Assembly (NCBI GenBank): GCA_030063045.1
Contig: JAQSEB010000031.1
Span: forward strand, 1,736,001 to 1,800,000
Direction: 5' to 3'
Length of the DNA: 64,000 bases
Source of the DNA: Pratylenchus scribneri
Taxonomy: Eukaryota; Nematoda; Chromadorea; Rhabditida; Pratylenchidae
The notes under the pieces are model-generated. The model was not told the DNA's origin and searched no databases. It was given only the letters and a program-made list of their open reading frames with translations. Position 1 is the stretch's first letter. Each line of letters opens with the position of its first letter. The translations under genes were made by a program, and so were the position numbers. Positions 23,160 to 35,084 of this stretch are shown in pieces.

Positions 23160-23712
23160 ATGGCCGGAGTTCTTTACAAAGGATTATGTCGATTTGGTGA
23201 CAAAGTAAGCCAAAATTTTATCAATTTATCCAATAATAAAATTATTTAGTTTGTTTATCCAATTTTGCCTGGAGTTGCCAAACAAAAATGGAATCATCCG
23301 GCTGGGCCAAAAACTGGTTTGCATTCGAATATTCCAACATTACTATTATAATTTCCAGTTTTCTTTTGGGCACCTTCAATCAAATGGGTCTTAGTTGCTG
23401 CGGGCGTGTCGGATTGGTTTAGGCCTCCTCAGAAATTAAGTCTTTATCAGGTTTGACTTTTTAATTGGAAAAAATGAATATTTTATTTCATTAAGAATTC
23501 TGCTTTGGCGGCAACCGGCGCTATTTGGACACGATATTCATTTGTTATAGTGCCGAAGAATTATATGCTGGCAAGCGTAAATATCCTCCTATTTTGTGTT
23601 GGATTCGGTTTGTTCCACCCAAAAATTTTACATCTATTATAAACTAATTTCAGTTCAATTGATGCGAATTGCCAATTATCATTACAATGAATCGAAGATT
23701 AAAGAAGTTTGA
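23160..23712 (+). CDS. mpc-2: Mitochondrial pyruvate carrier subunit 2
   Basis: Half of the heterodimeric carrier that brings pyruvate across the inner mitochondrial membrane. Exons 23160-23204, 23250-23316, 23359-23450, 23496-23607 and 23654-23712 give 124 aa, the normal MPC2 size. Recognised by WNHPAGPKTVFFWAPSIKW, the GVSDWFRPPQKLS loop, ATGAIWTRYSFVIVPKNYML and a basic C-terminus. Three membrane spans are expected. An acceptor-like TTTTAAAG lies about 10 nt before the ATG and the gap to the upstream sideroflexin stop is 233 bp, so trans-splicing from a dicistronic transcript is plausible. Confidence 0.95.
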
Positions 23713-24075
23713 TTCTCCCGAAACGAACACACAATTATAGGGAATATTTATTATTGTATTAGTCATTATGGATGTATAAAATAATTACACAAATTAATGA
23801 ATAAATTTTATCGAAAAAATTGTTTAAAAATGGTAGGAAAAATTCGAAAATAAGTATGGCAAGGCTTTGAATTATCCCCGTCGATTAATTTGAATATTTA
23901 ATGTGAGAAAACAATTATAATCGTAAGGCAAGAATAGATAGAGGAGGTTTTGTGTACTAAAAAATAATAATAAATTTGGTACAAAAATTGTAATGGCAAT
24001 TGTTGGTCAAAAATGAATGGCTGGAAGAAGAAAGGATAAAAACGCAAATAAGAATTATTCTTGAGTACAAATTAA
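23713..24075. other. Convergent 3' spacer
   Basis: AT-rich spacer between MPC2 (+) and etr-1 (-); AATAAA-type signals are present (around 23801). No exon or RNA gene is seen. Confidence 0.6.
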
Positions 24076-26332
24076 TCAAATCCCTGTTGGTTTGTCGTAA
24101 GGCTTTTCGGATCTTTTCAGCTGAACTTTCAATCGTTTATTTCCAATTTGATGCCCATTCATACCTTTAAAATTATTTTAAATTTATTTTAATTGATGTC
24201 ATTTTTACCATTTATGGCATTTTGTGCTGATTCTTCGTCGCTGTAGCTCACAAATCCAAAACATTTGCTCAAATTTGTTTGTTTGTCGATGAACACTTTG
24301 GCAGAGAGAATATTGCCAAAATTGCGAAATGTGGCGTACCTAAATTAAAAATGTAATTTGCATTTTGCATAAATTGAATATGATTTGGCTTACAAATCCG
24401 TGTCGGTGAACTCCTGGGGCAAATGATAGACGAATAGATTACAACCGTCAGGGCCTCGTGAATTCTTTTCCGGACCAATTTTAGAGCATTGATTAATTGG
24501 CGGAGAAATCAAAGCCAAATTCGAAGCATACGGTTGAACATTGGTCGGTGATATTTGGCCCAAATTAGATTGAAATCCAATAGTTGGATACGCAGTTCCG
24601 AATGGATATTGAGTCAAATCTATATTTAAAAATTTTTTATTATTCTCAAATTAAAACAAACTTGGAATAAGATTTGGCTGAAATAAAAGGTTGGGCGTTG
24701 TTGATGGAAGGGTCAACAAATTTGGTGCTGTGGTTTGGACGCTAATATTCGATTGTGGATAATTTTGAATTGATTGCTGCGGCGGATGAGTTGGTGGTAA
24801 TTGGCCAAATTGTTTCAATTCGGGTATTGTGGATTGAATATTTGTGGAAACATTCAAATCTTAAATAAATCAAATATCATTTTAAAATGTTCAAAAATAA
24901 ATTTACTAGTGGCTGAATTTATCAAAGATTGTTGCTGATTCGATTGTTGTTGAATTTGTTGTAAAACTCGAGCTGAATTTGAAAGAAAGTGAATTAAAAA
25001 TAATTAAATTTTGTGAACTTGCCAGATTCAAGAAGAGTTACAAGGCCAGGTTGTTGGAGCAAAGACACAAGATTGGTCAAAACTTCAACGCCGGATGATG
25101 GCTGCGGTTGAATTGATAGCTGAAAATGATGAACAAATTTAATTTAAATTTTAATAAAACTCACTAATTGGTTTTGTTGTGAATTTGTTTCTCCAATATT
25201 CCCAATGCGGCTTTCTTCCACTTTCTTTACAAGTTTTTCCTTTCCAGTGTCGGCGAATTTAACAACAATTGGTTTAGTGCATCCCTAAATAATTAAATTT
25301 ATTATAAATAACAATTTGATAATAAAATATAACAAACAAATTGGACAAAAGAACATTTACCTCGAAAATCTTTGACTGGTTCATATTTTTGATTGCCTTT
25401 TGTGCACATGAACGATTCACAAATGTCAAAAAAGCACAACCTGGAAATACGAATGCGAATGCAGACAAATATACGAAAATAACACAAAAAATATTATTGG
25501 TTTTAGAATTTTCTTAAAAATATATTCAAAGCCTATCGCCTCTATTGGAAAAACAATAAAGCATAAATGGAATAAAGCTAACGATACGGAAAAAAGAGCA
25601 CTTAAATTTTACTTATTATTAAATATGGACAGATAAAAATAACACAAATTTATTGCACTTTTATTGTTTGAAATTATTGCATAATTTACCTTTGCTTTTT
25701 CCATTTTCTTTTAGAATACTCAATTCTTCGATATGGCCATATTCCTTGAAAAGGTCTCGAATATCTTCTTCCACCATTGTTTTGCTGAATTCAATAAAAA
25801 TTTAATATTTTCATATTTGCGATAATACCTTAACATTCCGACAAAAAGTTTCCGATCTGAAAATAAAATTTTATGGGTTATAAAAATTTATAATTTAATT
25901 CAATTACCATTTCGATTTTCTATATCCGCCGGTTTCATCTGAACTGGATGGTTGAGTCCGGGCATTATAAAAATATTATGAAGGGCATTCTGAGCGTTTA
26001 TAGCATCCTTGCGGTGATAAAATGTCACAAAGCAACAGCCTCGACTATTATCCGTCTCCTTTTCCCGCAGTATATTTAAATGATAAACAGGCCCATATTG
26101 TGCGAAAAATTCTTTCAATTTTGATTCATCCCAACTCTGAATTGAAATGAATTGATAACAATTTTATACATTTTTTAAAATAAACCTTTGGAATTTGTCC
26201 AACGAACATTTTTATTGTATCATCATCAGGTTTGTTATTAGACTCTTCCCCATTATCACTTCTATCTGCTTTAATGTCATTCTTCAATTCAGATGATTTT
26301 GTAGAAAATGAAATTGTATCGGAATTATTCAT
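24076..26332 (-). CDS. etr-1: CELF-family RNA-binding protein (ETR-1)
   Basis: Regulator of splicing and mRNA translation, muscle-associated in C. elegans. Twelve exons 5' to 3' on the minus strand: 26332-26186, 26136-25908, 25856-25829, 25784-25690, 25440-25361, 25284-25165, 25119-25023, 24972-24907, 24859-24662, 24619-24394, 24339-24209, 24164-24076 (501 aa). RRM1 ([31 protein letters not shown]) and RRM2 ([18 protein letters not shown]) are followed by a Gln/Asn/Pro-rich linker of about 210 aa. RRM3 ([37 protein letters not shown]) closes the protein. ALHN and LKVQLKRS mark the CELF1/2-ETR-1 branch rather than UNC-75. The intron after 25023 uses a GC donor (GCAAGT). The two-part RRM layout plus distal RRM3 is complete. 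Confidence 0.95.
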
Positions 26333-27040
26333 TTTACATTCTAAAAAATTTTAAAATTTTGATGGAAATTTTTTGATTTTTTAGTTAAGGTTTTAAGCGA
26401 GCGGGTGAATAAGAATGGAAAATGGAAATAAAGTAAAGTATTTACTATTACTATAGGGCTCGGGCTCTCGATATCTCCATCAAAAACCATTTCTTTTTTC
26501 ACTTAAACTTGATCGATCGATGAGAAAAGAACAAATGTTTCCTTTCCTCATACTAGATTTCAAATGCACTGCTTTCTAAGATTTGTGCCCATCAATAAAA
26601 GAAAACAAGCAGCAGTTGCTATTTCGACTCTGACCACTAAAAATTATAGTTGGCCGCTTTGCTCGCTTATTATTATAATCTAGCCCTTGAGGGTTCTGCT
26701 GGACCATATTGTCCATTTCCATTGTCCAACAAATAATAAATAGTCGGAATTCTTTAATTTTATTTTAATAAGCAAGCAACACACTAATAAAAGAATTTGC
26801 CGTTAAATTTAATCGTATTTTGCTTGATTAGTGTGCTCATCAGCATAAATAATTAAATTATGCTTAATAAAGCATAAATGCTTTTCTGCATTCCATTCGC
26901 TTAATTATTTTTTAAAAAATGCAACATTTTTTTATGATGTTGAGCTTTTTTCAGATTATTTATTAAATTTGTAATTTTCTTAACAAAACAAACACCCAAG
27001 AGCTAAATTACTTGTATACCTAAACCCCATACGACATGCG
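26333..27040. promoter_or_regulatory. Divergent promoter region of etr-1 and the USP gene
   Basis: A 708-bp spacer between two divergent starts. AT-rich with one GC-richer patch (about 26450-26530). No exon is found. Confidence 0.5.
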
Positions 27041-30000
27041 ATGGACAATCGGCCTTATCGACTGCAGCAAAATGACACTGGCAAAAAATTTTCAAGTGTA
27101 AATAATCAACTTACTTCACCATATTTGCCGGGAACATCTTCAACCCTGATCACAAGATTTCCGACTGATGAATTTGATCATAAATTTTCAAATGTTTCGA
27201 ACAAATACTCATTTTCTGGAGCTGCTGGAATGCATAATAACACAAATGCACTTGCCAAATCATCATATAATACTTACTCAGACAGGGTTTGTGGTTTGCT
27301 TTTTTTTGTATTTGTGTGTGAATGTGAATTCAATTTTATTTTAATAGAACAAATCCGGATTAGGCTTGCGAACACCTTTGTACAATTCAACAAGGAAAAA
27401 TTCGAATACACCTTCAGTAAATGAATATCGATATGTGCCTAGTAGAAGTGCCACAACTGATTATAATAAACAACATATCGAAGGTAAAAAATTAATTAAA
27501 ATTCAAGACGATTTTCACATTTTAGATTATAACAATTATAATCAACAAAAGCAGCAACCCCGCCAGATACCGGTTCAAATCAAAGAAGAGGCAAAAAAGA
27601 GCAAATCGACATTAAAATCAATTCGTTCTTTCTTTAAGAAGCATTTGATCGGTAGGAGAGATTATTCAACACCAACGCCAGTCAGCAAACGTTTTGCTTC
27701 GGCTTTAGAGGTTTTTAAAATTCAAAAAATAGAAAATATTTTTAATATTAAAAGATAAATGGTTCTCTGCCTCCGTCATATGCTACGCCAATTGCTCATC
27801 GTCGGTCAACGTCCACTTCATCCCAGGCCGGACTTCCTCGACCACAATCTACATTCAGTTTATCCAGAGCAACTGGTCGGACATATAAGCCAACCATAAC
27901 ATCATATGATAAAATATACAACAACAAAAATATGACACCATCCGTAAATTCATCAATAGAAGATTTAAATGAAAAAATGGCTAACATCAATAATTATTCA
28001 ATGACAAATGGATTGCCTTATAAATCGAAGGAAACTGTGACAAAACAATTTCAACCAAATTTGAGCGGCTCTATTCCACTTGCTTCATTTAATAATAATT
28101 TTGCAAATTCGACGCCACGCCATACCAAACAACTTTCCCAGCCCAGGCCATCCACAAGTGATGCCATCCAGTCGATTGAGGCAAATTCGCTACCGGCAAA
28201 AAAAGTGGTGGAGAAAATATTTCAAACAACGAATATTCCATGTCTAAAAGGTAAAATGAAAAATGCAATTTAAATAAATTTTTAAAGTAATTTAGGTCTG
28301 ACAAACCATGGAAATACTTGCTATTTTAGCGCAATAATGCAATGTTTGGCCTGTTGCGATCGATTTGCCGAGCATTTTGTTTGCAGTAAAACAGATGAAT
28401 CAGAAAAAGTAAGTTATTTTTGCTTTATATAAACAAAAATTTGGCTTAAAGGAATAATAAACTAATTTTTAATAATTTAAGAATCCCGAAAGTCTATCAA
28501 AAGCATTGGCAAACACACTTCGATGCCTTTGGTTTAACAATCATTTGGCTGATTCCTCTTGCCTTAAAACACTTCAATTAATTGGAAAAGAGAAACCTCA
28601 ATTTGTTATTTCACATCAACAGGTTAAAAATATGAATTTAATTTAATTTTTAATTCATTTTAGGATTCACATGAATGTTTAATTTGGTTGTTGGACAAAC
28701 TTCATGAGGAAATAAAGGAGGATGAATTTCGTTCAAAAAACAAAATTATGCCTTCACTTCAAGTATTCATTTCGATTTGTTAATTGATTTTAAATTTATT
28801 ATTTAGACCCATAAATCCGAGGGCGAATTGGCCATTGATGCGTTGGAAAGGATTAGTGGTGGAAAAGGCTCAACAATAATGGACATTTTTCGAGGTCAAT
28901 TCCGTTCGGCAATCGAATGTACAAGTCCAGTTTGCGGTTTTTCCAATCTCACATTTGATCCATATTTGACTGTTTCATTGTCCATCCCATTGCCAAAAAG
29001 GTTACCAATTTTTAATTATTTTCGATTTAATTCAATTTTTAGGGCCAGAGAAATTTCGGTCATTTTCATTCCATTCTTCAGTGCCCGTCAAATAGTCCGC
29101 TACCATTTTAACATTTCTGAAAGGAATTTAACCGTAAATGACATCAAAGAGAGAATATTGAAAACAATGATTGGATCGACGGAGGACGCAATTGCCTGCA
29201 ATATTCTCTCAAATGGTCAATGCCAATTCCTCCAAAATAAGGCACAAATCGACGATAGGATAAAAGAATTTATTTTGATGGAAATGCCAAAACTGAATGA
29301 ACAACAACAACTCCAAGATTTGGTGGTGGCCATTGTAATATTTGTGGTTGGCATTGTCCCGGATGGGGAACGGTTTGTGTGAATGTGGAAATAAATGGAA
29401 ATTAAATCACAACACAATTTAAGGTATGGATTACCGTTTATTGCTGTTCTGAATCGACAATGGAGTTATGACAGAATTTGCAAATTCCTCCTGGATACGG
29501 GCACTTTCCTCCTCCCTCGTGCTTTTTATCCACTCCCATCCGACTATACCCTACTAATTCAACATTCGGCCGAAACTGTGGCTTGCCTAGATCCAATGAT
29601 GAGCAAACCATTATTCCATGAATGCGTTAATAAGTATTTTGTTTTATTTATTTTTTTAAATAATAATTAAAATAATATGCAGGGTTTTGGAGGATAATTC
29701 AAATGAAAAAGTGTTAAAATTACTGGTCGAATGGAGTTCATCAATTCGACATGAATTCAATCGGGCACCGACTGAATCCATTGCCAATGATTATTCATTT
29801 TTACGGACACAAATTGAAGTGGCCAAAGAATATGTGGACCAACAAATTCCAATACCATTGATTAATTTAATTGAAGATTATGTGAAGACTGGTTAGTTTT
29901 GATTAATCAATTATTAATGAATAAATGTTAATTTATTTTAGAAACTATCCAAGATTGGAAATGTTCAAAATGTGGAAAATCACCGGGACGAAAAGAACTC

Positions 30001-30961
30001 AAATTTCATTCATTGCCGGATATTCTAATATTTCACCTCAATCGTTTCGAATTAGTAAGATTTAATTAAATTAATTAATTATTTTTAATATTCAATTTAA
30101 AGTTGAATAATGGAATTACAAAGAAAATTGACACTCGAGTTCAAGTTCCAATTGATGGTTTGGATTTGACTCCATTTGTGTTCAATCCAGATTTGCGGGC
30201 CAGTACATTACCAAAGGTTTTTTTATTATGAAAGATTTATTGAAATTAAACATCTATTTTAGCATCGAAAAGACAGAAATACTTTTGATAATTTAATGAA
30301 TGATGGAACAATGCTTTATGATTTAATTGGAGTTGTTTATCATTATGGAGAGCGGACAAATTCAGGTAAAATTAAATTCATACACCTAATTAATAAGCAT
30401 ATTTAATTAGGTCATTATACGGCAGCGACTCGAAATCCGGCAGATGGTCAATGGCGCACTTTTGATGACTCCCGGGTTTCACTTCCAATTGAAACGGGCG
30501 GAGAAATTCGAATGTCGACAAAATCATATTTACTCTTTTATGAACGACGAAAACAAGGAAGGACAATTGCCAATTGGTTCCCGCAAAAAGTGCCAGAGCA
30601 AATTGTTGCCAAATTCAGCAAAAAAGCCACTGAAAATAATATTGAGGATGATGGCAAAAATCCAATTTTGCGTGGATCGTCACAATTCTACACTGGAACC
30701 TTAATTGATGATGGCAAAATTGGAAATGAAAGCGAAGAATTAATGCCATTTATTCGTGAGCGTGAGAGGAAAATACCAATCACAATCAACAGAATGGATG
30801 ATGATATTCGGCAGATGAACACCACCACAAATAATCCTTATAATTATTCATTACCACGTTCCTCAATAAGATCCGCCTCAACTACTCCATATTCTACTTA
30901 TTTGGCCGGCAGTAATCATCAAATCTACCCAAATACTCGTTACACAACACACAGATTTTAA
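27041..30961 (+). CDS. Ubiquitin-specific protease, USP31/USP43-like
   Basis: C19 cysteine protease removing ubiquitin from proteins. Fifteen exons: 27041-27286, 27348-27483, 27526-27710, 27755-28250, 28296-28408, 28482-28622, 28664-28762, 28807-29000, 29043-29372, 29424-29633, 29683-29891, 29942-30054, 30103-30216, 30263-30365, 30411-30961; 1079 aa. A disordered basic, Ser/Tyr-rich N-terminus of about 355 aa precedes the Cys box LTNHGNTCYFSAIMQCL and the QQDSHECLIWLLDKL box. CSKCGK of a zinc-ribbon finger precedes LPDILIFHLNRFE. The His box is GHYTAATRNPADGQWRTFDD (His and Asp/Asn triad members), ending in YLLFYERR. The catalytic core is intact. The NHGNTC wording and N-terminal extension resemble USP31/USP43. 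A second finger half (CTSPVCG) lies in the middle. C-terminal 150 aa have no domain. Confidence 0.9.
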
Positions 30962-31472
30962 TTCTCAAATTCATAACATAATACTTTGTTAGATTTTTTA
31001 AATATTCATTTCACCATTAAGAATTCTCATATTGCTTGTGTCATTTTCTTATTCTTATTTTTCTTAAAAACCAATTCTGCCCATCCAAACAATTTTGTAT
31101 TGAATACCAAATGCCTTATTCTTATATCCAGTTAATTGTTTGTTTTATCCTCCAAAGCCAATTGTATTAGATTTTTTATTTGAGGCCTTCGCAAATTACG
31201 CATTCATTTGTAACCGGTGATATGATAATAAATAAATAAATAAATTTAATTTGCTTAAAACCGATAAAAGCTATAAATTTTCTTCCACTTTTTTGGTACA
31301 AATAAATAATATGGAATCGCTGATTATGATTTGATTATTAATTGATTGGGTTATGCTATTTGAACTGTGATGATTGATATCCCCGCCCGCAAACTAAATC
31401 TTCTTCACTACATTATTATTACCGCATTGAATCATTTTAACAAAACACCCAACAATCCTAAAATATTATCCA
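30962..31472. other. Spacer, nothing recognised
   Basis: A 3' flank of the USP gene, with AATAAATAAATAAATAAA at about 31231 as likely polyadenylation context, then the 5' flank of the PGAP2-like gene. No exon is seen. Confidence 0.55.
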
Positions 31473-32418
31473 ATGATCCCAATTAATTATCCAACCCATT
31501 CATTTTTATCCCCGAAAAACTTTCCACCGCCACTTTTACTTAGTCGAATTAATTTTCGACAAATATGTACGCTTGCAATTCTTCCACCTTCGATCGGCAT
31601 CATTCTCGTATTCATAATTGCCTTATGGCTTCATTCCGAAGAGCTTTTTGCATATGATTGGACTTGTGGTGTTAGTCATAAAAATTATAAATAAAATAAC
31701 CTCTGCTTCCGTTGTAATTAATAGATTACGTTCCTGCCATCCGTATCGAGGATGCTTAATTTACAATCTGGCAGAATCTTTTGGAATTTTTCAATTTGTC
31801 TTCATATTCCATTGCGTGTGATAATAACATTGCGTTATTATTGTAATATTGATACAATTCTTTACACAAATCTATTGCCTAATTCAAGATTCATTCAATT
31901 TGCTTTATCGGCAGCAGACTAAAAAACAAATTAACAAAAATTGGATCCATTCTAAAGGTCCTTTATTTTCTATTTTCTTGTCAAAAGATTCTTAAGGACT
32001 TCACAAATATCTCCAATTGATTTTTTTGATCAGTGGAATGGCAGATCATTTTTTCCTACTCTGCCTGAGTTTAATTGGAGAGCGTGAAAATCCAGAATTA
32101 CATGTGATCTTCTTTTCATCATTTTTAATTTCTATTTTCATTCATTTTACTTCACATTTTTATTTGGAAGACATTTATGTCGAATATGGAATTAAAGGCA
32201 AGAAAATACGAATGATTCTTTTAGCCTTCCTTTGGCTTCTAATTCCCTTTATTATTATTTGTTTCGCCCTCCATGAACTTTATTGTACAAAATTTTCTTA
32301 TGAACTTTTTGCTATTGGCGAATATCTCACAATTCTGACCATTTTTGGCTTTAATTCTATTATTTTTCTTGATTTTCACTCGGAATGTACATTTTTAATA
32401 ATTCATTACAAAATATGA
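31473..32418 (+). CDS. PGAP2-like (FRAG1/DRAM/SFK1 family) membrane protein
   Basis: PGAP2 works in the Golgi to reacylate GPI-anchored proteins during lipid remodelling. Exons 31473-31670, 31725-31842, 31889-31957 and 31997-32418 join in phase to 268 aa, the usual size. Recognised by the order of features: first span, WTCG before GITFLPSVSRML, FWNFSICLHIPLRVIITLRYY, then a paired span segment (LQLIFLISGMADHFFLLC followed by an IGERENPELH luminal loop) and a late LYCTKFSYELFAIGEYLTI segment similar to the PGAP2 MYC-x-G-x-Y-x-x-FA-x-x-EY region. Six spans are expected. A different member of the FRAG1/DRAM family remains possible. Confidence 0.8.
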
Positions 32419-32564
32419 TTAAATACAAGAAGTAAAGCATTTATTAGAAATATTTATTCATAACATAACGTAAAAAATTACAACAATATAACAAAAATTC
32501 ATATGAAAATGGAAAACAACAATGATTATTGAAAAAAAGAATATCGAATAAATCACAACATCAT

Positions 32565-34734
32565 TCAACAGCACAAAGCCAAACGTCTTCTTTTTCGCTT
32601 GATATCCCGTTGAATTCGATCGAAGACTTTGTTCCTTGTTTCGGGCAAAACGATGAATCCAAATATGAGGGAGAACATCATGCAGCCAGTGAATAAGAAA
32701 AAGGAAGAGGAGCCAAATTTGTCCTGAAAAATAACAATATTAAAAACATAATTTGGGTGATAATAAAAAGGACTTACGTCAAGCAAAGTGAAGATGACTA
32801 AAACAATCAGCCGAAGAAATTGCGCAGACACCATTGCAATGCCCCATCCTGTCGCACGAGCCTCGGCAGCAAAAACCTAGAATTAATTTGACATAAAATT
32901 AGGGATTAAGGCAATAATAATGACAAACCTCGTTGGCGTAAACACCGGAAATGGCACCCATTCCAAAAGCATAAGCGGCGATGAACAGCAGAATGCAGAG
33001 TATTGGAGCAAGTTTTTCGCCGGTATGTTCAGTGAATGGAAACACAGCAGTGAAGACAAAGCATCCAGCAATACTGAGCAGGTAGAGCAGTCGACGGCCA
33101 CAAAATTTGAATTTGAGCACCTGCAAAATAAAAGAACATTAATTGAATCGATAATTGTAAAAACTCACCAAAATTGCACTGGCAACGAGCATGAAAATAT
33201 TCAATAAGGAGATTCCACAGCTTGCTAATTGTGCGTCTAAAATAATTAAAATTAATTTCAAAATTGAGGAATTTGTCTGTTTACCTGTCTTTGAAAGTCT
33301 TGCGGACTCGAATATTTTCTTTGAATAAGCGGCAACTAAAAAACAAAATAATTAAAATTAATTAAAAAAATAAAAATTTTACCTGAGCTGGCTCCACTGA
33401 ATTGTACTGAAAACATGAAGAATAGTGCCAAAATCAAGGACCACCGCATCTCGCCATCACGCACAATATCCATGCATCCAACTTTGCTGTGGGTTTTCGC
33501 AATCTTGGCCTCGTGATCCAGCAAATCGAGTTCCTCGTCGACCTTAAAATACAAAAAAATGTTAACCAAGCATTAAACCCAATAAGAACTTACATCATCG
33601 GTGCCTTTTAACAATTTCAGATCATTGTGGGCCTGCACGAATTGATTCCGCAACACATACGAATATTTGGGCGATTCTGGCGAAAATGTTCCCATCACGA
33701 CCAGTTGTATTAGCAAAGGAAACTGAAAAATGTTTTGAAATTAAAATAAGATGATGAAAAATTTACCAGTGGAATGAGAAAAATAAAAATCCATTGCTCA
33801 TCAGTGCCAAGCAGGAATGGAAGCCCAATGATGTAGGAGAACAAAATGCCGCAATTTGTGAAGACCTTAAAATTTTTTTCTTTTTGACAATTTTTGACAA
33901 AAAAATTTTTACTTCTGCCATGCAACCGATTGTGCCGCGCAAATTGATTGGCGAAATTTCACTCAGATACATTGGTGCCAGCGTATTGATTCCTGAAATA
34001 GAGCAAAGTTAAAATTTATTTTAATTTATTCTGTGATTTTTGACTTACCCATATTGAATCCCATCACAATTCGGGAAAGGATCATGCCCATGTAGTTGTT
34101 TGCCCAATAAGCGAGGAACATCAAAAATGTGCTGGCCACCACAAGCAAATTGTTGTACATTAAGACTCGCTTCCGCCCATAAGTGTCCGCCAAATAGCCC
34201 ACAAAACAGCAGCTGATTCCTGCGCCCAATGAAAGAATGGAAACTGTAGCTGACCTGAAAATTGAAATATTGAAAAAAGTTCACTTGAGAAAATAAAACA
34301 ACCAACCAAATCAATTCGCGGGAATATCCATCATATCCATGCAGGTAAATGAATGAATTGTTCTGCCATTGCAAAATCGGTTCTTCCGGAATGTTGAGGC
34401 AACCCAATTGAAAGCCGAGTTGAAAGCTGCTGCCAAAGCCACATGAAATAACTGTCACGAGGAGTGGTAATGTGAAGCCGCCCTTAAAACAAATAAATTA
34501 AGACTGGGATAACATTAGAATCTATTCAAACCAACCTTCAAACCTGGAGGTAATGTTACATTCGTGCCGGATGCAGTTTGAGCCGCTGGATCTGAAAATG
34601 ATGGGACGTTCGTTTATTTAAAAAATTGGATTAATTTTACCTGATGGACGTGCAGTTTCCGTTTCTGACATCGTTTGCTGCTCTTCTGGATCCGGTTTCT
34701 CTTCTTCTGTTGAATTGTGTTGAGACTGCATCAT
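32565..34734 (-). CDS. SLC2-type (GLUT-like) major facilitator, divergent
   Basis: Twelve-span facilitative transporter. Thirteen exons on the minus strand: 34734-34641, 34591-34536, 34482-34307, 34254-34049, 33992-33913, 33865-33767, 33722-33594, 33542-33383, 33335-33285, 33236-33169, 33120-32929, 32876-32778, 32723-32565 (522 aa; a second ATG three bases downstream is equally possible). Sugar-transporter signatures: GYLADTYGRKR in loop 2-3, SRIVMGFNMGINTLAPMYLS with EISPINLRG, the PESPKYSY motif, CGRRLLYL in loop 8-9 and LPETRNKVFDRI at the end. The sugar-binding helices differ: QQLSG-I-N of TM7 is VQFSGASS, and the GPGPIPW motif of TM10 is GMGAISGVYANE. Hence glucose need not be the substrate. 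Plasma-membrane location is assumed. Confidence 0.88.
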
Positions 34735-35084
34735 AATATTATTGTTTTGTTGAGGGATAAGAGGTATGTTGATTTGTGTGGATTTGATTGGAAGAATGAA
34801 ACGAAGATAGCTGAAAATTATGCTTTTATAGTGGAATGCCTATGCGGTTATGCTTTGGAATATGAAAATCAATATTCACTACTGTGCCTGTTGAAATCGA
34901 AAAAAATCAATATCGAAAAATCGATATTCAAACATAATGACAAATATCATTTCAAATAAATGATGAATTCTCCTTTTTTGATTTTAACACAAAAAAACAA
35001 CTTTCTTGTGAAGCTTGATCTTTGAAGTAATTGGAGAAAGTGTTAAATAAAAATGAAAATTTTAATTAAATAATTAAGAAAATT
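34735..35084. promoter_or_regulatory. Divergent spacer between SLC2 and CNTD1 genes
   Basis: A 350-bp AT-rich spacer separating two divergent starts. It contains the imperfect palindromic stretch ATCGAAAAAAATCAATATCGAAAAATCGATATTC (positions about 34897-34928, described here in outline). No exon is seen. Confidence 0.45.
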
